From contig VWYX01000207.1 of assembly GCA_013396525.1 (NCBI GenBank), positions 872,180-936,179 of the forward strand: a stretch of DNA of 64,000 nucleotides. Direction: 5' to 3'. The DNA comes from Chaetorhynchus papuensis. Lineage: Eukaryota > Chordata > Aves > Passeriformes > Rhipiduridae. A program made the translations under genes and the position numbers. This document shows positions 58,333 to 64,000 of the stretch, one piece after another. Each line of letters begins with the position of its first letter. Position 1 is the stretch's first letter. Below the pieces are notes generated by a model, which had not been told where the DNA came from, ran no database searches, and saw only the letters and a program-made list of their open reading frames with translations.

Positions 58333-58472
58333 TGTGAGCAACAAACTTCCATTTACAAAATATGTTTACCCCACTGTGTGCTTGGGCATGAATGCTACCT
58401 TCTTTTTTTGTCTCCAGGTCTGGGTTTCCCCTCCAAAGGGTCCTGGAGAGCCCTAGGAGCTCCAGTGCTTCC

Positions 58473-58516
58473 CGCGTACGTGCGTGTGCGCACACACACA
58501 CACACACACACACACA
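58473..58516. repeat. 44-nt alternating pyrimidine-purine tract with (CA)13
   Basis: Every base from 58473 to 58516 alternates pyrimidine and purine. The CGCGTACGTGCGTGTGCG part is followed by thirteen CA units (58491-58516). GTGTGCGCACAC at 58484-58495 is a perfect 12-bp palindrome. Such tracts are known to favour left-handed Z-DNA under negative supercoiling. Open frames over it are repeat artefacts. Confidence 0.96.
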
Positions 58517-61500
58517 AACGTGGACACAGAACCTCCCCACTGGGAACAAGTTATAAATCCAAACTCATCCCAAGAAAGGAGGTCTGGGCAGCCTGGCATT
58601 CCTGCTTCATGCTGCCTATGGCTCCTAGACTTTGGCAATAAAGGATCAAGGGAGAAATTGGTGGTTTGGGTTTATTTTTTAAAAATAATCTGAATTAAAC
58701 AGTTGAATGCTGAGGTCTGGGCCACCCCAGCAAGTTAAAGGCTGATCCAGCTGATAAAAGTACAATGTCCTGATAATCTCCTCTTTGGTGGCATTCTGGG
58801 GTGTTGGGGCCTGAAACTGGAGGTTTTCTGCCTGTGCCCACTCCTCTTCACCCAGCAGAGCTCCAAAATCCTCATTGCCACCTGACACATTGCCAAACCT
58901 CTGGGGTACTCCCATCCTAGCAAGCAAACAGGATGGGAACTCTAAATGTGCCCCCTCCCTCCACCCCATACATTTGCCCACCTTGAACCATCTTGAAGTG
59001 CCATGGATGTTTCCAACAGAATTGAAGCCGGGCTCCCCTCCACACCAGCCCAGCACTGGGATAAACACATCCCTTGAAGGGAGTCAGATTTGTCCAGAAA
59101 GGGAAATGAAAGAAGGAACCTTCAAGATCATATAACTTTTATGTGGTCCTCTCTTTTAGATCATAGGGAAACAAATTTATCTCCAGAGCCTCCTTTCAAA
59201 GAAATGGATTCACAGAAACTTTGACCTGGAGTGTAGTTTAATAGTAATGATTATTTCTTGTAAGGCCGTATTTCACCTGGAACCAAGTCAATGTCTATAA
59301 AAATGCTATAATGAATTGACAAAATGATTCCTGGAATTTTTTTCTGCTGTTTTTCTTCTACAAAGCAATTTTTGTTTGCAAAGACAGATGCAAGTCCTGG
59401 CAACTCAAGTGCCGAAGCATTGAAAGGCACAGTAGGCAATTTCATGGTCAGTGACATACTTTTATTTTAAAATCGTGCTGGAGAACTGAGAAAAACACAT
59501 GGACAAAGTTTGCAAATTAGTGTAGAAAAAGGCTTGTGGGCAGCTTAGGGAGCCTCGAAGGTGAACTCGTGCGTTGAGCCATTAACTCTCCTGCAGGTGC
59601 AATAAGGTGCAAAGGGGTGACCAGTTTTACCTCTCTTAGTCTCTGGTGCTACTAGGAGCTGTGTGAAACTCCCCCAAAAACTGTGTGAGTGTCAGAAACC
59701 TGGGGTTTAAGCAGTGACTCTACAGGTTTTAAGTTTTCCCTTTCTCCCTCCCACCCCAGCCCCATCTTTCCCCTGCAAGCACGGTGACTCCTTTCTGAAC
59801 AGAGTACTGAAAATGCCAGGGTTTGGTCTATCAGATTTTTCCTTTGGACCAGTGAAGTGTAAGGAAGAAAAATAAAACACCACTTACCAGACAGGGAAAA
59901 TTTAAATCATCAAAATGAAATAAAACAGAAGCTGGGCAAAGCTGTTTTTAATGAAGACCATTACAGAGAGAGGTGGTGTTTTCCTTCCCTCCGTGTTTGT
60001 GTGTGTGCAAACCCTTTTCTATCCAGCCACAATCAGGGAGCTGAAAAATCTGTCTTTAATTGCAGATGTTGTAAAAATAATCACATAGGAGACTAAACTA
60101 GCATTAAAAATGTGAATTCTTGACTTGTTGCCTTGGCGTGGAACATCTTTCTGTTGAACTGCTTATAAAGCAGTAAACTACAAGTCAAACTTTCTTCAAG
60201 AAGATGCCTTTTCTTGTTATAGTTATTTTACTTCAGAGGGTGTTTCTTGGCTTTGCCAGAAAAAGGAGATGGTGGGGAATGTTTGCTCTATCTTAAAAGA
60301 CGAGCTTTAAATTTAAAAACCTTTGTTTTTAATTATCTTTGCTGCAAAATACAGTGAGATCTTTCTGCTTCCATTTTTCTTTTTTGCTCAGATAAAATTC
60401 TCAGCATTTCAGCATTTTTTTTCTCCTCTGCAGCTTTTTCCCATTTGAACTGTTATTTATTACTTCTTTACTACCTTTCATGCAGTTAAATGAAAATCTT
60501 GATGCTTAATGGTGAAAACACCCGAAAGGAATTTAATTTTATTTTCAGGGTAATGTTGCCCTCAAAAGAACAATCTACCTCCAAACAATGAGATATTGTT
60601 TCTCTAATCCCACCTACCCTCCTCCTTCTTCCCTGAGTCTTCTGTTGAGTTTCGATCCCGCTAAGGGAAAAGGGGTATTTTGTTAGTTTGAAATCAGATT
60701 GCTGTTGCCTTTTTAGTACCTTTATAAATCCAGGAACATTAGCTGAAATGAAGTCTGGTGCAAAATGTTTCCTTTCTATGGGACCTAACACATTGAAGGG
60801 TGCCAGTAGGTGGTCACTGTTCATAGACTTTAAAATGCAGATTAAGCCCAGCTGAACTGTGCCAAACCTTGTTCAACCCCGCTGAAGTCCAAAATAAATT
60901 CACACCTCCTCATTTCTGTCCTATTAATCAATCAATTCAAGAAACTGCAGTCTGTGGTGGGTATCAGTCAGAGACTTGTCTGTTCACTTGGGCTGATGCA
61001 CAGAATAAATATTTTCATATATTTTAAAATTAATTTTATTTCCTGTGTCTATATTTTTAATTTTGTTTTCTTTTGCAAGAATGCAACTGTGACTACCTGT
61101 TGTCAGGAAGACCATAAATTTCAAAGTTAAAATAACATTATATTCCAGTATTTGTTTTTCAGGGGAAAAAATCAAAATAGCAATCTAAAAAAAATAAAGA
61201 GGAAACTGTGAACCCTCCTTAGTATAAATGTACAATAATAAGATTTATTTTTACTTTGGCTGTTTGAAACTTCTCTAAGTTTATGCCAACAAACATAACT
61301 AGAGTCCTAGAATGATCATAATCCATCCACACCAAGTACAAAGAAGGGTTTCTCCTTTTTATATAGACTTGACTTTCTAAAGTCAAATTGTTACGTGGGG
61401 CGCAGGCAGTATTAGCTAATATTAATGAGTTCTAATTCATTGCACTTTTAATATTCAGGTTTCCAACAGCTTTTCATAGAGCAATGAGATAAGGAGCTCC

Positions 61501-61923
61501 AAGGAAAAAGGAAGAAATGTTCTCTCCGTTTTGTACCCTGAAAATAAGGCACAAAGAAATTTAAGCAAAATCTGGTGCTGAGGGAGTAGCAAAACAAGCA
61601 ACAAGATTCAGATGGCTTCTCGTTTCAGCCACATGAAAAAATTCCTTCCCCATAAAAAAACTAAAACAAAAATCAAACAACTTATTTTCAACTTTTCAGA
61701 CATTAATCTTATTATGCCATGAATGGTTAATTTCTTTAAAATACTTTGCTATGGGATTTTGTTGACAGCTTTCGAAAAGTCCGAGTGGTCCGACTGGCTT
61801 CCCAGACTCTACAGCCCCTTTTACTCCTTCAGAGGTTTCTCATAAATTTATGATTCCTGACTTTTGAGAAATGTGATGCTGTGTTCCTTTTATCAGATCT
61901 ACTGTCTACTAATTCTGCTATTT
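58517..61923. other. Gene-free sequence
   Basis: No gene or transposon was recognised in about 3.4 kb. The block 59555-59640 (several CpGs, GCACCT/AGGTGC motifs) and the homeodomain-rich block 61400-61460 look enhancer-like. The sequence from 59470 to 61720 is mostly AT-rich. Confidence 0.5.
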
Positions 61924-62066
61924 CACAGAATCACAAAATGGTTTAGGTTGGAAGGGACTTTTAAAGGTCATCCAGTCCAAATCCCCTGCGATGAACAGGA
62001 ACACCTTCCACAAAGTCAGGTTCTTCAGAGCCCTGTCCAATCTGACCTTGAATGTTTCCAGGGAAA
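61924..62066 (-). mobile_element. CR1 LINE 3'-terminal fragment
   Basis: Antisense CR1 end: CACAGAATCACAAAATGGTT, TAGGTTGGAAGGGACTTTTA, AAGGTCATCCAGTCCAAATC, AACACCTTCCACAAAGTCAG and CCCTGTCCAATCTGACCTTG, ending at TTTCCAGGGA. The copy is 143 bp and 5'-truncated. Confidence 0.96.
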
Positions 62067-63249
62067 TTTAGTACAATGTGTACCAACGTGCAGTAAAGAG
62101 AAGTTAGAATATTATCTGGCATTCCCAAGATGATGTTTGTAGCTTTTGAAGATAACTTTAAAGCTGCTGTAGTCTTCTCCTCTAGCACAGGGTCCTATAG
62201 AAGTGTTGGATCCCATATCACAATTAATAAGTTTGCTGTTCTGTGAGTGAAACTCTTCAGAACTTGTGGGCGAATGACATCTGATCTTGGCCATTTCTTA
62301 CTGTTAAATTTTACTGGCTTGTTCTAAAATTTCTGCTAATAACACTTCATCTTGACACAGTTTTTGAGTTTAATCCAACACAGAGGAACGTTTTGTTGCC
62401 AGAACCTTTCACTGCTTCTTGACAAAGAAATGTTGAGTTTTCTGCTGTGTCTTATCTTGTCTGAGAACTGTCTTTTCTTTGAATCAATTGTTATTTCTCT
62501 GAGCTCTCTGACAGTCAGGTTTTCAAATAAAAGTATTTAGAACATATTTCTTAAGGGGTTTTTTTAAGGTTTTGGCAGGTTTTTAATGGTTTTTCCTCAA
62601 ATTATTTCTTGTCCTGCTTTATTAATGTTTCATATTTAACCTAATATAGTATCCTCTTCTCTTTTTCCTCCCTTTTATAAAAAGAACTTCTGATCTTTTA
62701 AAAGGAGATAAAATCAGAGGAAATTTTAGGGAGAATTTTAGTTGATCAATATTTTAAATCATTACAGTACCTCATTTTTATAAGCCTCCATAGCAACTGC
62801 TGTCATTTGAGCCTTTTAGCTGTGCCTTTCTATTTCTTAAAAAAACTCCTGACCTCCTCGTTTTCAAGTGGCTTCATTCTTGAAATCAAACATTACAGTG
62901 GCAGGTAATTTTTTCCTTGCTTTTTTGCATTATGGATGCTGTGTCTTGCTGAGACTTAAACAAACCTATTCAGCTGTTCCTGTTAGTCCCCCAGTTTTCA
63001 TAGCAGTACTGCAGAAATTTTTGTAAATGCAACATTATCCATCACTTTTTTAGGACACAAGAAAATGCTCCTTGTAATGATGATTATTAGAAGGTCTACT
63101 TGGGGAAAAAAAAGGAAAAGCTTTTTAAGAAGAAATTGATTGATTGAAAAATGCATTATTTTCTTTTGTTGGAGAAGAATGAGAAAAGAGAAAAGAAAAA
63201 AATATTCAAATATGAAAACCCTCTCATAGCTTTTTCAGTGAAAATGAAA
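62067..63249. other. Gene-free AT-rich sequence
   Basis: About 1.2 kb with no recognised gene, RNA gene or repeat. The open frames are at most 75 codons. Confidence 0.55.
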
Positions 63250-63490
63250 GACAGCTTTCCCAGCTGCACCAGGAGAAGTTTAGATTAGATATTAGGAAAA
63301 AATTCTTCATTGAAAGACTGGTCAGTCTTTGGAACAGGCTGCCCAGGGAACTGGTGGAATCACCACAATGGAGGTGTTCAAAAGGCATGTGGACACGGCA
63401 CCTGGGGACATGGTTTAGTGGTGAATACGGTGGTGAATGGTTGAACTCCAAAATTTTAGAGGTCTTTTCCAACCTTAATGATTCTGTGAA
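63250..63490 (+). mobile_element. CR1 LINE 3' fragment
   Basis: Sense CR1: CTGCACCAGGAGAAGTTTAG, ATTAGATATTAGGAAAAAAT, TCTTTGGAACAGGCTGCCCA, GGGAACTGGTGGAATCACCA, GGAGGTGTTCAAAAGGCATG, GGACATGGTTTAGTGG and GAGGTCTTTTCCAACCTTAA, with a short tail ATTCTGTGAA. About 240 bp. A minus-strand frame (82 codons) overlies it and is not a gene. Confidence 0.95.
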
Positions 63491-64000
63491 ACCTGGAATT
63501 GTATGTGGAAACCTCTGTGGGAAGGAATTGTATGTGGAAAATGTGGGAAAGGAATGACTAATCGTGGGTGACTTTTGTGGCTACAACCTGTCTCTTGGTG
63601 TCCTCCTCTGCGTGGACACAGACGTTCATATACATGTATGGTGACCTTCAGCAAACCCGGGCTGGCTCCTTGAACAGATTTCTGTGCTTGGCCCAAGCCT
63701 AAACTGAGAAATCTGCCAAGTGTTCATTGACGCCTTTCATGTCATGCCATGTGAGAAGATGCAAGCTCAGGTGGAGGAATTTGGACAGGAAAAGTGATGG
63801 GGAGATAACTGAATACCAAAAAGGGAACTGCTGGGCCAGGAGGGGGTCTGGCAGTGAGGTTCCTTAAGGACTAGTCAGCATTTCCTGATGGCCTGTGTAC
63901 ATATGGGAGGAGAATGCCGTGTCTGGCCACTGAGAGAAACTGGAGGAGGGTTAGTATCAGTGGAGGAAATATAAAGTTCACTGAGGTATAAACATCCTGC
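63491..64000. other. Gene-free sequence with a short tandem duplication
   Basis: GGAATTGTATGTGGAAA occurs at 63495-63511 and 63524-63540, just after the CR1 tail, as a two-unit tandem array of 26-29 bp. Nothing else was recognised to the window end. Confidence 0.6.

Noticed and set aside
1..64000. A bacterial-type system (operon, CRISPR array, phage defence or similar)
   Set aside because: CR1, ERV and MIR repeats show this is bird nuclear DNA. There are no regularly spaced direct repeats, no coding-dense clusters and no ribosome-binding-site structure. I found no previously undescribed gene system.

Overview
This window looks like bird nuclear DNA. It carries about 19 fragments of CR1 (chicken repeat 1) non-LTR retrotransposons, recognised by their 3' ends, which finish in 8-bp ATTCTRTG-type units. 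It also has several old copies that resemble the amniote MIR SINE, one solo endogenous-retrovirus LTR of an avian ERVL-like type, and only short microsatellites. A passerine is plausible from the LTR type, but I infer this and cannot prove it. I found no protein-coding exon, no functional RNA gene, and no CRISPR or operon-like structure. Open reading frames reach only about 180 codons. The only ones with recognisable protein content are decayed CR1 ORF2 C-termini. The window is best read as intergenic or large-intron sequence.

Layout. 1-20.4 kb: mostly single-copy-looking sequence with CR1 fragments near 4.0, 8.0, 10.7, 11.4-12.0 and 15.9 kb, plus several blocks that resemble conserved non-coding elements by motif content alone (about 3.5, 5.6, 6.3, 8.8 and 14.0 kb). 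20.4-20.9 kb: a 440-base assembly gap inside a polypyrimidine repeat. 20.9-34.6 kb: the most repeat-poor part, with one CR1 fragment at 29.7 kb, homopyrimidine and G/T-rich tracts, and an enhancer-like block at 31.7-32.0 kb that holds an 18-bp perfect palindrome. 34.6-51.7 kb: the repeat-rich part, with MIR-like copies (one apparently split by a CR1), the longest CR1 copies (35.2-35.8 and 46.0-46.8 kb) and the solo LTR at 45.1-45.7 kb. 51.7-64 kb: CR1 fragments at 53.6, 55.2, 55.7, 62.0 and 63.3 kb, a local CpG cluster at 58.25-58.33 kb and a 44-nt alternating pyrimidine-purine tract at 58.5 kb.

No genes work together here. Any function would be regulatory, through conserved non-coding blocks or exapted repeats, and would need multi-species alignment or chromatin data to establish. 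All repeat family names come from recognition of consensus features by eye; no database search was run.
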